NCBI GenBank assembly: GCA_052389755.1
Contig: JBQTHP010000005.1
Coordinates: forward strand, 1 to 17,734
DNA length: 17,734 nucleotides
Source: JBQTHP01 sp052389755
GTDB lineage: Bacteria; Pseudomonadota; Gammaproteobacteria; Steroidobacterales; Steroidobacteraceae
Reading direction: 5' to 3'
Shown here: positions 7,175-15,080 of the stretch, piece by piece
Numbering within the stretch: position 1 is the first letter of the stretch
Layout: every line of letters starts with the position of its first letter
Notes under the pieces: generated by a model
Seen by the model: only the letters and a program-made list of their open reading frames with translations
Database searches by the model: none
What the model was told of the DNA's origin: nothing
Made by a program: the position numbers and the translations under genes

Positions 7175-8575
7175 ATGATGATGATTGCTTGCTCGACCCT
7201 GTGGCGCAGAAGCGTTGCAGTGCTGCTCATCCTGGCTTCCGGCGTCTGCGCCGCGGCCGATCACAACGCTCTCCCGCCGTCCGATGCGCTCGCCGCCTAC
7301 GTCTCGCGGCCAGATCCGAGTTACGCCTGGCGCGTGCGCTCGAGCGGGGCGATCGGCAAGAGCCGCTACGTCGAGCTGATCATGAGCTCACAGACCTGGC
7401 GCGACACGCTCTGGCGCCATCAGCTCTTCATCATCGATCCCGCGAAACGCAGTCCGGACTCGCGACAGGCGCTGCTCTTCGTCGACGGCGGCCGATGGAA
7501 GCCGGAGCTCGATGCCGATGCCGAGCCTGGCAAGCTGCCGCGTCGCGCGGATGTGTTCGCCGGGCTGGCCGAAAAGCTGGGCACACCGGTCGCGATCCTG
7601 CGCCATGTGCCGTACCAGCCTCTTTTCGATGGACTGACCGAGGACTGGATCATCGCGCTGACTTTCGAACGCTATCTCGAAACCGGCGACAATGATTGGC
7701 CGCTGCTGCTCCCCATGGTGAAGAGCGTCGTGCGCGCTATGGACACGACGCAAGCCTTCGCCGCGCAGGAGTGGGGTATTGCAATCGAGTCGTTTACCGT
7801 CGCCGGAGCTTCCAAGCGCGGCTGGACCACGTGGCTTACGGGTGCGACGGATTCTCGCGTCTCCGCGATCGCGCCGATGGTCATCGACGTCCTCAACATG
7901 GGCGAGCAGATGAAGCATGCGCGCGCATCGTGGGGTGAGCCGTCGCACAAGATCCGTCCGTACACGGAGCGCGGACTGCATGAGCGCCTCGCTTCACCGG
8001 GTGGACGGTCGCTCCTGGAAATCGTCGATCCGTACAGTTACCGACGCGTCCTCCGGCAGCCTAAGCTGATCATCAACGGCACCAATGACGAGTACTGGCC
8101 GCTCGATGCGCTGAACCTGTATTGGCCCGAGCTCGAGGGCGAGAAGTACGTGCTCTACGTGCCCAATCACGGCCACGACATCAAGGACTACTCGCGTGTC
8201 CTCGGCAGTCTCGTCGCCCTGCATCGACATGTCGCGCACGGCGCCCCGCTGCCCGCGCTGGAGTGGAAGTTCGTGGAAGACACCGCGCGCGTGCGGCTCG
8301 AGCTGCGTCCGAGCATGCGGCCGAAACGGATGGTGGCATGGATAGCGACGAGCCCCACCCGCGATTTCCGCGGCGCGCGCTGGAAACGCATCACGATGAA
8401 GCGCCGCCGCGATCAGTACTTCGCAACGATCGAGCGCCCGCGCAGCGGCTATATCGCGATCCTGGGCGAAGGGACGTTCACCCGGGAATTCAAGCTGCCG
8501 TGTTACTTCTCTACGACGGTGAGAATCTTTGGCCCGCCTGCGAGCTCGACACTCTTATCATCGGGCGGTCCGTAG
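7175..8575 (+). CDS. PhoPQ-activated pathogenicity-related (PqaA-type) secreted hydrolase
   Basis: 466 residues. The start lies in a run of three ATG codons (7175, 7178, 7181) that opens a good signal peptide (about 1-28, cleavage near CAA-AD). The open frame extends back to 6998, but that part has no signal-peptide character. Family hallmarks of the PhoPQ_related alpha/beta hydrolases are present: MSSQTWRDTLWRHQLFI near residue 70, FVDGGRW, and GASKRGWTTWLTGATD with Ser213 as likely nucleophile. These are followed by APMVIDVLNM, then NGTNDEYW (Asp305) and PNHGHD (His332/His334), which complete a plausible triad. The last 100 residues look like the usual C-terminal beta domain. Family members in pathogens respond to PhoP/PhoQ, but no PhoP box is visible here. 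Its substrate is unknown. The gene ends six bases before the convergent ASCH gene. Confidence 0.88.
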   Translation: MMMIACSTLWRRSVAVLLILASGVCAAADHNALPPSDALAAYVSRPDPSYAWRVRSSGAIGKSRYVELIMSSQTWRDTLWRHQLFIIDPAKRSPDSRQALLFVDGGRWKPELDADAEPGKLPRRADVFAGLAEKLGTPVAILRHVPYQPLFDGLTEDWIIALTFERYLETGDNDWPLLLPMVKSVVRAMDTTQAFAAQEWGIAIESFTVAGASKRGWTTWLTGATDSRVSAIAPMVIDVLNMGEQMKHARASWGEPSHKIRPYTERGLHERLASPGGRSLLEIVDPYSYRRVLRQPKLIINGTNDEYWPLDALNLYWPELEGEKYVLYVPNHGHDIKDYSRVLGSLVALHRHVAHGAPLPALEWKFVEDTARVRLELRPSMRPKRMVAWIATSPTRDFRGARWKRITMKRRRDQYFATIERPRSGYIAILGEGTFTREFKLPCYFSTTVRIFGPPASSTLLSSGGP

Positions 8576-8583
8576 GACCGCTC
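8563..8583. terminator. Hairpin at convergent gene junction, possible bidirectional terminator
   Basis: GCGGTCC (8565-8571) and GGACCGC (8575-8581) are perfect arms around a three-base loop, and one G-T pair and one G-C pair extend the stem to 8563-8583. It lies exactly between the ends of the PqaA-type and ASCH genes, where a shared terminator would be expected. No T tract follows on either strand, so it is at best a weak or factor-dependent terminator. Confidence 0.35.
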
Positions 8584-9118
8584 ACTCGTCCGCGCGGCAG
8601 ACGACTTCGAAGCGTTCCAGGGTCACCGGCATGTCGCTCGCTGGAACCTTGCCCACGCGCGCCAGCACCCGCGTGAAGTACCGCACATGCACCGCCCGCC
8701 ATGCCTCGATCGGCCGAACCGTGGGGCCTTCGTACTGACTGTCTTCTTCGGTAACGGCATCGAACGGTACCGTTTTCACTGAAGTGGTGCGCAGGACGGC
8801 TTTGGGCAAGCCGGCTTCATCGAGGACGATCGAGTACGCACCTTCCACCGGCCTCGATTCAGCATCGTGTTCGTAGATCCAGGGGCTCGTCGTCGTAATG
8901 GTCTTCTCGCCCGCGAGAATGAGCCCGAGCAGAAGTTGCGTCATCTCCGTCGTCTCGCCGAAGCGCCGCGTGCGAACCGGCTGACCGGCGGAGACACCGA
9001 TGCGGTCGGCGCAGCGTGCCCAGAGTTCCTTTCCGGGAGCGGAAGGGACGTCGTCCCCGGTTGCCGCAGCTCCGCTCCCGCAGAGCAGAGCCGCAAGCAG
9101 GACGGGGACGAACCTCAT
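8582..9118 (-). CDS. Secreted ASCH-domain protein
   Basis: 178 residues from the ATG at 9118, which has GAGGGG three bases upstream. This start opens a signal peptide (MRFVPVLLAALLCGSGAAA). The mature part fits the ASCH fold as in YhfF-type proteins. It has FGETTEMTQLLLGLILAGEK, then TITTT (Lys72, Thr75), YSIVLDEAGLPKAVLRTT, PFDAVTEED, YEG (Glu130) and EAWRAVHVRYF, and it ends near PVTLERFEVV. Intracellular ASCH proteins bind RNA or, in YqfB, hydrolyse N4-acetylcytidine using a Lys, a Thr and a Glu; Lys72 and Thr75 match the K-T-I-T motif. A signal peptide is odd for such a domain and suggests a periplasmic ligand. It is the last gene of the eight-gene operon, seven bases after the TonB-receptor stop. 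The exact activity is unknown. Confidence 0.85.
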   Translation of the reverse strand: MRFVPVLLAALLCGSGAAATGDDVPSAPGKELWARCADRIGVSAGQPVRTRRFGETTEMTQLLLGLILAGEKTITTTSPWIYEHDAESRPVEGAYSIVLDEAGLPKAVLRTTSVKTVPFDAVTEEDSQYEGPTVRPIEAWRAVHVRYFTRVLARVGKVPASDMPVTLERFEVVCRADE

Positions 9119-9125
9119 TTGCCCC

Positions 9126-11405
9126 TCAGAACTGATACGAAAGGGTGACGCCAAACTGCCGCCTCGCCGCGAGCGGATAGAAGAACGCGCGCTCGAGCGT
9201 CGTCGATCCCGGCGCGTTGTTCTGCGCGGGATTCGAGTTCGTGAACTGCGGTACGTTCAGGTTCATCTGATCGACGTAGCGCGTCACGCTCGAAGGTGTG
9301 CGGTCATCCGTCAGATTCTTGACGAAGAACTGCGTGCTCCAGTGCTCGCTGTTCAGACCGACCGTCAGGTTCATGATCTCCTGGTAACCCGTGTGCGCCA
9401 GGTTGAACACCTGGTCGTATTTCCGGTCGGTATAGGCCGCATCGGCGCGGACGTAGCCCTCGCCCAGTCCACCGACGCCAAATGACAGCTTGCCGAAAAT
9501 GCTGGCCTGCTGTTCCGGCACGCCCGGAAGCTGTTTTCCCTCGAGAGACGGGTTGCCGAACAGCTGGGCGCCCTCGGCATCGAGCAGCTCCCGGAACTTC
9601 GCATCCGTGTAGGCGTAGGTGAGACCGGCGCTGAAGCTGTCGGTCACCGCAGCCTGCAGCTCGAGCTCCAATCCTTTCACCTCCGACTTGCCGGCATTGG
9701 TGATGAACGACTGCGTGCCGCCGGTCGGGAAGGTGAATGCGCTCGTGAGCTGCTGGTTGCTCCAGTCGATGAAGTACACCGCGGCATTCGCGGACACTCG
9801 GTCATTGAAGAGGACGTTCTTGGTGCCGAGCTCGTAGCTCCATGCCTCTTCCTCTTCGGCAAAACGGATCTCCGGCGGAAAGCGCGGGTCGGCATTGATG
9901 ACGCCTGGCTTGTTGCCGAGCGCCGCACTCACGTAGACCATCGAGTCGGGCGTGATGTCGAACTTGCTCGTGAGGCGCGGGGACCAGGACTCGAAGTCCT
10001 GTTCGATCAACACGGCGGTCGGGATGGTCTTGAAGTTGCCGATGGTTTCCTGGGCGTAGCGCAGCTCCGCGGTTACGTCCCACCGATCGGTCAGGTCGAA
10101 CCCCAGGGAGCCGAACACCGCCCAGTTGTCGACGCGCGTCTCGCCGTTGAAGATGGTCGGCGCCGTCGCGAGGAAATGCCGCTCCTCGAGCGAGCGGTCG
10201 CTCTGGTAGTAGAAGGCACCGCCGAGCCAGCGCAGTCCCTGCTCCTGTGTGGACTGAATGCGCAACTCCGTGGACCATTCATCGCGCTCCGTGACCTCGG
10301 TGCGCATGACGCCGCCGGTGCGTACCGGATCGGTGGCCGCGCGGGTGAACCCCGGAGCACCCGGCACCGTGGTCGGCGCGATCGCCGTAGCGCCCTGGTA
10401 GGTCGAGTCGTAGCCGTACTCGGCGTCGGTGAAGAAAGCGCCGCTATTCGAGACTATCCGGAAACTGTCGAAGTCCCACTCGAGCTGCGCGGAGACGCGT
10501 ACGGTATCCCGATAGACGCCCTCGTTGTCGGCGAGCCCGGCGCGATCGAGCGTCGAGCTCGACTGCTCCCTCACCTCGCCGCAGTAGTACTGTCGCGCCA
10601 CGTTCAGGAAGCAGTTGTTCGCAAAGCGATCCTGCAAGGTGATCCCGGCGAGCCCATCGTCGTCCGTGCCGAATCCCGCACTCAGAATCGCGAGAAACTT
10701 GTCACCGGTGCGGTACTCGAGTGAGGTGTTGACGTTGTAAGACTCCTCATCGCCGATCTTCCGCCCGTCGAGGGCGTTGCGATACATGCCGTCGAAGGTG
10801 TAGTACCGCGCGTGCAGCATGTAGAACAGTCTGTCCTCGGTGATCGCTCCCCGAGACAGCGCGTTCACCTCGTAGTCGCCGAATTCCGCGGCCCTGAGGC
10901 TCACCTTGTTTTCGGGTTCGTTGGTGCCCTTCTTGGTCACGAGATTGATTGCACCGGCGAAGCTGGCGCGCCCGAAGAGCGCAGCCTGCGGCCCTTTGAT
11001 CACCTCGATGCGATCGACGATGTCGAACGGGAACGAAAGAATCGAATCCGAGAACAGGATGCCGTCCACGAACACCGAAGCGTTGCCCTCGCCGAGGATG
11101 TTGGACATCCCGCGGATTACGGGGCGGCTGACGCCGCCCTGCACACCGTAACGATTGAGGCGCTCGAACGAGAAACCCGGCGTGAGGCGTGTGAGATCGA
11201 AGACGTCGCGTACACCGGACTCTTCGAGTCTTTCGCTGCTGAATGCAGAGACCGACAGTGGCACGTCCTGAAGGCGTTCCTCGGTCTTTCGGGCCGTGAC
11301 CACGACCTCGTCGAGCTGTTGCGCAGTGACGGAGCCGGTCGCCCACGCGGCAGCGATGAAGCAGGCGAGCGTGATGTCTCGCCGACGAATGATGGAAGTA
11401 TTCAT
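9126..11405 (-). CDS. TonB-dependent outer-membrane receptor
   Basis: 759 residues from the ATG at 11405 (GAGGGGGAATC just upstream; a start at 11420 would lie ahead of this site). The signal peptide ends near residue 28 (VTA-QQ). A TonB-box-like LDEVVVTA (31-38) is followed by a plug domain (about 45-160) with LTPGFSF, RPVIRGM, VFVDGI and IEVIKGPQAALFGRASFAGAINL. A 22-strand barrel runs to a C-terminal LSYQF ending in Phe, the outer-membrane insertion signal. Two Cys in NNCFLNVARQYYCGE probably close an extracellular loop. The style matches the large sphingomonad/xanthomonad receptor group that imports organic nutrients as well as iron chelates. Its place in an operon with an MFS transporter and modifying enzymes suggests import of an organic substrate rather than a classical siderophore. 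No sigma/anti-sigma pair is nearby. Confidence 0.95.
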   Translation of the reverse strand: MNTSIIRRRDITLACFIAAAWATGSVTAQQLDEVVVTARKTEERLQDVPLSVSAFSSERLEESGVRDVFDLTRLTPGFSFERLNRYGVQGGVSRPVIRGMSNILGEGNASVFVDGILFSDSILSFPFDIVDRIEVIKGPQAALFGRASFAGAINLVTKKGTNEPENKVSLRAAEFGDYEVNALSRGAITEDRLFYMLHARYYTFDGMYRNALDGRKIGDEESYNVNTSLEYRTGDKFLAILSAGFGTDDDGLAGITLQDRFANNCFLNVARQYYCGEVREQSSSTLDRAGLADNEGVYRDTVRVSAQLEWDFDSFRIVSNSGAFFTDAEYGYDSTYQGATAIAPTTVPGAPGFTRAATDPVRTGGVMRTEVTERDEWSTELRIQSTQEQGLRWLGGAFYYQSDRSLEERHFLATAPTIFNGETRVDNWAVFGSLGFDLTDRWDVTAELRYAQETIGNFKTIPTAVLIEQDFESWSPRLTSKFDITPDSMVYVSAALGNKPGVINADPRFPPEIRFAEEEEAWSYELGTKNVLFNDRVSANAAVYFIDWSNQQLTSAFTFPTGGTQSFITNAGKSEVKGLELELQAAVTDSFSAGLTYAYTDAKFRELLDAEGAQLFGNPSLEGKQLPGVPEQQASIFGKLSFGVGGLGEGYVRADAAYTDRKYDQVFNLAHTGYQEIMNLTVGLNSEHWSTQFFVKNLTDDRTPSSVTRYVDQMNLNVPQFTNSNPAQNNAPGSTTLERAFFYPLAARRQFGVTLSYQF

Positions 11406-11423
11406 GATTCCCCCTCGCATGAA

Positions 11424-12032
11424 CTATTGAACGGGTGAGGAGCTCGCGCCGGAAGAAGCGAGCTGCTCGGTGAGGTCTTCGATGAGAAGGCGTTCGTAGT
11501 AGTCGTGCGCATCGGCCTTCGCGCGAGCGAGCAGCTGAGCCATCTCGTCCTTCGAGGCCTGGATCCGGCAGCCCTCGAAGCGGCCCTTCAGCGCGTGACG
11601 CACGTAACTTACGCGCGCCGCCTGGCGACCCGCGCGGGCCGACTTGAGCCAGTACTGCTCGACCACGCACATGTCGGTCGGCGCATTCTCGCGCCGGTTG
11701 CTGATCAAGGCGCCGTACACGAACTGCGCCTGCCGGTTGCCGGCGTCGGCCGCCGTGCGCATCTCGCGCGCGGCCCGCTCGGTCTGGCCCCCGTAGAACA
11801 GCACGCGCGCAAGCTGGTAGCGCGGCCGCGAATTCGATGGCTGTCGCGCCACTTCCGCCTCGCACGCCGCAATCGCTGCCTGCAGATCGACATCCTTACG
11901 CTCCACGCCCGGAGCGACGCGATCGGGATCCTCGGGATTCGACGCTAGCCTGTCGCATTCGGTTACGGCTTCGCCCGCTGATACCGGCGCAGCCATCACA
12001 GCGGACAGAACGATCACTGCAACGGACAACAT
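11424..12032 (-). CDS. Secreted TPR/Sel1-like repeat protein
   Basis: 202 residues. A very good ribosome site (GGAGGTGG, 10 bases before the ATG) and a signal peptide ending near residue 19 (VSA-GE) fix the start. The centre (about 50-150) holds helical repeats: AIAACEAEVARQPSNSRPRY, QLARVLFYGGQTERAAREMR and AADAGNRQAQFVYGALI. These fit TPR units grading into Sel1-like units (AARAG / A-x-F-x-Y-G). Four Cys (26, 57, 122, 155) could form two disulphides, fitting a periplasmic protein. Such proteins bind other proteins or peptides; this one may help the TonB receptor encoded next (18 bp downstream), but that is inference from position. It starts four bases after the cupin stop. Confidence 0.82.
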   Translation of the reverse strand: MLSVAVIVLSAVMAAPVSAGEAVTECDRLASNPEDPDRVAPGVERKDVDLQAAIAACEAEVARQPSNSRPRYQLARVLFYGGQTERAAREMRTAADAGNRQAQFVYGALISNRRENAPTDMCVVEQYWLKSARAGRQAARVSYVRHALKGRFEGCRIQASKDEMAQLLARAKADAHDYYERLLIEDLTEQLASSGASSSPVQ

Positions 12033-12036
12033 CTCG

Positions 12037-12867
12037 TTACCACCTCCGGGCGCCGGCCGGCGCCTCGCCTCGATACGCTTGCATCTCCGACGGCAGCACC
12101 GGGTCGTACGCGGGCCACCACTGAAAGGGACGCTCGGCGTCCACGTAAGTGGTCTTCAGCTGGCCGCCCTGCGTGCGGAAGAAATACAGGTTTCCGGTCT
12201 GAGTGCCGAAGGGCCCATGCGCCTTGGATGCGGGACGCCAGAAGTAGGCGCCCGGGCGCATCACCCCGCGGTTGCCGTGCACTTCGCCCGCGAGCAGGTA
12301 CATCTCTTCGACCGTGGGATGCACCTCGGATCGCTCTGCCCAGCGCAGCGGCATCGTGCCGAGCAGCCACGTGGTGTCGAGGGTGACGGGGTCCTGGTAG
12401 AGGATCTTGCGACCCGCGCCGGGCGGGAACTCGGGATGGAAGTTGCCGGTGTAAGGCACCTTCATCGCGTCGAGATGCTCGACGAGGTGTCGCGCGTCGT
12501 AAGCGATCGCGCCGTTCGCCCGCGCCGGCGAGCCCGAGAAGAACTCCAGCACGACCGCGCCGCGTGGCGAGGACCACGCGCCCGTCGCAAAACCGGCCGG
12601 AAAGTGAGCGAATGCCCATTCCTCATGAGACCGGTTACCGATCGCGAGCGCGCCTTCGAGGACGAACAATTCGTCGTCGACCGAGAGCGAACCGCCGCGC
12701 CCGCTCCAGCCGGCGGGATAGCGCGCGAGCAGACTGCAGGCGCCGGTCTCGGCGTCGGCGCTCAGTACCTTGCATTCGACGCCCGGGCGCACGTCACGGA
12801 AGTGCATCGGTTGCCACGGGAGGCACTGCGATTGAACGAATTCGATCCATGGACGGGCCAAGGTCAA
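12037..12867 (-). CDS. Bicupin protein (DUF4437/ChrR-like cupin)
   Basis: 276 residues, cytosolic (no signal peptide). It holds two cupin domains (about 25-115 and 150-235). The N-terminal one (YPAGWSGRGGSLSVDDELFVLEG) has lost the His-x-His of cupin motif 1 and keeps only the acidic residue. The C-terminal one keeps His183, Glu187/Glu188 (SEVHPTVEEMYLLAGEVHG) and His217 (ASKAHGPFG), so only it is likely to hold a metal. The start is a TTG at 12867 overlapping the previous stop as TTGA. AGGAGG sits directly against it, so a second TTG at 12861, six bases further on, may be the real start. Cupins of this kind act as dioxygenases, isomerases or sensors; no reaction can be assigned. Its place between methyltransferase/VOC genes and transport genes suggests a step in small-molecule turnover. 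Confidence 0.83.
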   Translation of the reverse strand: MTLARPWIEFVQSQCLPWQPMHFRDVRPGVECKVLSADAETGACSLLARYPAGWSGRGGSLSVDDELFVLEGALAIGNRSHEEWAFAHFPAGFATGAWSSPRGAVVLEFFSGSPARANGAIAYDARHLVEHLDAMKVPYTGNFHPEFPPGAGRKILYQDPVTLDTTWLLGTMPLRWAERSEVHPTVEEMYLLAGEVHGNRGVMRPGAYFWRPASKAHGPFGTQTGNLYFFRTQGGQLKTTYVDAERPFQWWPAYDPVLPSEMQAYRGEAPAGARRW

Positions 12868-13139
12868 CCTCCTGCGCGCAGTGGTGCGCGTGCGTCGTCG
12901 CTTTCCGTCAGGACGCGCATCAGCCTCGCGACGGATTCCTCGACCGCGCGACGGCCGAGCTCGCGCAGAGCCGGGTCGCTCGCCATCTTCTGCAGCGCCG
13001 CCGGCTCGATGACGCCCGCTTGCGCGAGCGCCATCTCGAGCGCGATCCGGTGCAGGCGTTCGGCGTGCAGCTGCGACGAGAGCTCGAAGACGAGCCCCGT
13101 CAGACGGTCGGTATCAAGTGAGGGAACGGGCATGTTCAT
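12864..13139 (-). CDS. Small helical protein, function unknown
   Basis: 91 residues from the ATG at 13139, which overlaps the methyltransferase stop as ATGA; a second ATG lies at 13133. The open frame extends to 13199 but only within the methyltransferase gene. The protein has no signal peptide and is predicted almost wholly alpha-helical: DRLTGLVFELSSQLHAERLH, then RIALEMALAQAGVIEP, then a second helix rich in Arg/Glu (ELGRRAVEESVARLMRVL). Heptad-like Leu/Ile spacing fits a short coiled coil or helical bundle. I do not recognise the family. The coupled overlaps at both ends (ATGA before, TTGA after) argue that it is a real subunit or accessory protein of the neighbouring enzymes. It resembles the partial protein starting at 17575. 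Confidence 0.72.
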   Translation of the reverse strand: MNMPVPSLDTDRLTGLVFELSSQLHAERLHRIALEMALAQAGVIEPAALQKMASDPALRELGRRAVEESVARLMRVLTESDDARAPLRAGG

Positions 13140-14182
13140 GTGGGCTTCTCCGCTTCGAGCACCGCCCAGGGGAAGTGCCATTCGCTGCGCGCCGGCCACC
13201 GCAGCTCGTCGAGTCGGCCACGCGCGCGTTCGTCGAATGCCGTCCAGCGGGCGCTCGCGAGCCCCGCCTCATCCGCCATCGCTGTGAGGTCGGACAGGAG
13301 CATCGGCGGCATGAACGGCTCGTTGTTGCGCGCACCGTGCTCCAGCATGGCCAGATCGCGAAATGCGTCGCCCGTCCGCTGGAAATCGAGGAACCGCAGC
13401 ACACCGCCCGGCGCGAGCAGCCGCGCTGCTTCAGCGAACACTCGAGGCAACACGTCCACCGGGAGCTCGTGCACGAGCATCGTGGAGGTTACGAGATCGA
13501 CTGAGCCCGTCTCGAGCTTCGTGGCGGAGGCGTCCGCCTGTCTGAAGTGGATCGCGAGACCCTGCCGTCCCGCGCGATGCGCGGCGAGGCGCAGACACGG
13601 CGCGGCGAGGTCGATGCCGATGACCTCGGCCTGCGGAAACACCCTCTTCAATGGCCAGGTTGATTTGCCGAAGCCGCAGCCCAGGTCGACGATCCGCCGA
13701 TACGACCTGCGCGGCACGGCTGTCTCGGCGAACAGCCGGTGAATCTTGTAGTCGTCATTTTCGCCGAGCATCACGAGCTTCGCTCCGAGCTCGTAGACGG
13801 CGGCAGCCGAATCGCGCGACCACACGCCGCCGGGCTGCAGGTGGATGTCCCACTCCGTGTACCAGTGCGGCAGCTCGAGCGACGGATCGAGAGTCAGCGT
13901 GGTCGGGCCGGTGATATCCATCGGAGGCGTGCCGTCGATCGCAACCGCGTCGGCGACCGCGCGCCACAACATCTTCTGCGAGCCGCGCTCGAGCCACGCG
14001 AACCATGGATAGGTTTGCAGCGCGTGCACGGTCGGGGCGATCGCGGCAACGTCGGCGCCCGACTCGACGCCGCCGATCCCGTCGAATTCGCGTCGCAGGT
14101 TCGGATAGAGCGTGTCCGCCCAGCGCCGGCGCAACGTCAGCACGAAATCGAGCGCCGCGCAGGTGTCGATGGCATCAGGCAT
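13136..14182 (-). CDS. SAM-dependent class I methyltransferase
   Basis: 348 residues. The C-terminal half (about 160-300) is a Rossmann-like class I methyltransferase. Motif I is IVDLGCGFGKS (Asp167 to Gly172), the acidic residue after strand 2 is in IGIDLA (Asp191), the strand-3/adenine motif is RQADA (Asp217), and motif IV is VDLVTSTMLVHEL, with LLAPGGVLRFLDF as post motif. The N-terminal 155 residues are not part of the usual fold and probably form a substrate-binding or dimerisation domain; its phrase PHWYTEWDIHLQPGGVW is distinctive but unknown to me. Small-molecule O-, N- or C-methylation is the likely role. The ATG at 14182 overlaps the preceding VOC stop by eight bases (ATGCCTGA), and its stop overlaps the next start (ATGA). 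Confidence 0.9.
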   Translation of the reverse strand: MPDAIDTCAALDFVLTLRRRWADTLYPNLRREFDGIGGVESGADVAAIAPTVHALQTYPWFAWLERGSQKMLWRAVADAVAIDGTPPMDITGPTTLTLDPSLELPHWYTEWDIHLQPGGVWSRDSAAAVYELGAKLVMLGENDDYKIHRLFAETAVPRRSYRRIVDLGCGFGKSTWPLKRVFPQAEVIGIDLAAPCLRLAAHRAGRQGLAIHFRQADASATKLETGSVDLVTSTMLVHELPVDVLPRVFAEAARLLAPGGVLRFLDFQRTGDAFRDLAMLEHGARNNEPFMPPMLLSDLTAMADEAGLASARWTAFDERARGRLDELRWPARSEWHFPWAVLEAEKPT

Positions 14183-15080
14183 CCGCGGTCTCCATCAGCT
14201 CGATGAGCTCGCCCGCGGCCCCCGGTATGACAGACGCGCGCGAGTCCGCCTCGGGAAGGAACACGCGTTCCGCGCGGAGGGCCCCGTCACGGCGCGGCAG
14301 TGCGTCCACGGCGAACGTGACCATCGCCATCCCGGCGGGCAACGTGCCGGAGACCATCGCGCGCGATCGGGTCACGGCCGGATACTGGTCCAGCTCGATC
14401 AGTGTGCCGTCGCGCAGCTTCACGAGCCCGTGCAGATGCTCCGTCTCGGGCGGCAGGCCGTTTGCGAGCGAGATCACGCGCACGCGGGTCGACACCGGCG
14501 GGTCGACGTCGTTGGCGAAGATCGCGTAGGTGCGGAACAAGGCATCGAGATCCGGCCCGCCCGCGACCACGATGAACACGCGCCCGACGAAGGAGCGCGC
14601 CGCGGCGAGATCGAGACCACTGCCCTCTCCCACCTGTGTGAAGTACAGACACTCGCCGAGCGGGCCCATGACCTGCATCGCGCGAATCATCGGGAAGCGC
14701 TGCAGGCTCGCCGGCAGGCCAATGATCCGAAACGGCGAATCGGCGAGCCTGGCAGCGAGCGCGTCGACATCCTGCACGACGATTTCGGAGACGTTCCAGC
14801 CGTGCGTCGTGAGGGCTTTCCAGCCGGCGGCTTCCGGTGCCGCGACGAAACGCAGGTACACCGACTCGCCGCCCCCCGGCGCGAGCGTCAGCACCGGACG
14901 GTGCGCGGCGGCAGGCGCCCGCCATGCGTCGGCGACCGCCGCAGGAATCTCCCCGCGCGCGACCACGCGATAGTCGAGCCAGCGCGGATAGGTGTCCTCG
15001 ATCACGCGCAGGTCCGGCACCGTGTACGTGACGGCGCGGATGCTGCCGAGGCGTGGCCGCGCGGCCGTCGAATCAGGCAT
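14175..15080 (-). CDS. Double VOC (glyoxalase-fold) protein
   Basis: 301 residues from the ATG at 15080, which overlaps the MFS stop by eight bases (ATGCCTGA). An upstream frame to 15107 is only MFS coding sequence. Two tandem VOC modules are visible. The first (about 13-150) starts RAVTYTVPDLRVIEDTYPRW and ends MGPLGECLYFTQV; the second (about 165-265) starts FVGRVFIVVAGGPDLDALFR and contains HLHGLVKLRDGTLIELDQYP. Candidate metal ligands are Glu143, His215/His217 and Glu229. The first strand lacks the usual His, so metal use is uncertain. VOC enzymes include extradiol dioxygenases, lyases, isomerases and binding proteins. In this operon it most likely acts on, or holds, the imported or methylated small molecule. 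Confidence 0.82.
   Translation of the reverse strand: MPDSTAARPRLGSIRAVTYTVPDLRVIEDTYPRWLDYRVVARGEIPAAVADAWRAPAAAHRPVLTLAPGGGESVYLRFVAAPEAAGWKALTTHGWNVSEIVVQDVDALAARLADSPFRIIGLPASLQRFPMIRAMQVMGPLGECLYFTQVGEGSGLDLAAARSFVGRVFIVVAGGPDLDALFRTYAIFANDVDPPVSTRVRVISLANGLPPETEHLHGLVKLRDGTLIELDQYPAVTRSRAMVSGTLPAGMAMVTFAVDALPRRDGALRAERVFLPEADSRASVIPGAAGELIELMETADA

Noticed and set aside
10747..11865. Second - strand frame inside the TonB receptor and TPR genes
   Set aside because: It overlaps two clear genes in another frame, is Arg-rich and has no recognisable domain.
12079..13287. Long + strand open frame of 402 codons opposite the cupin and methyltransferase genes
   Set aside because: Arg/Ala-rich composition without any fold signature, and it spans several well-supported - strand genes; a high-GC shadow.
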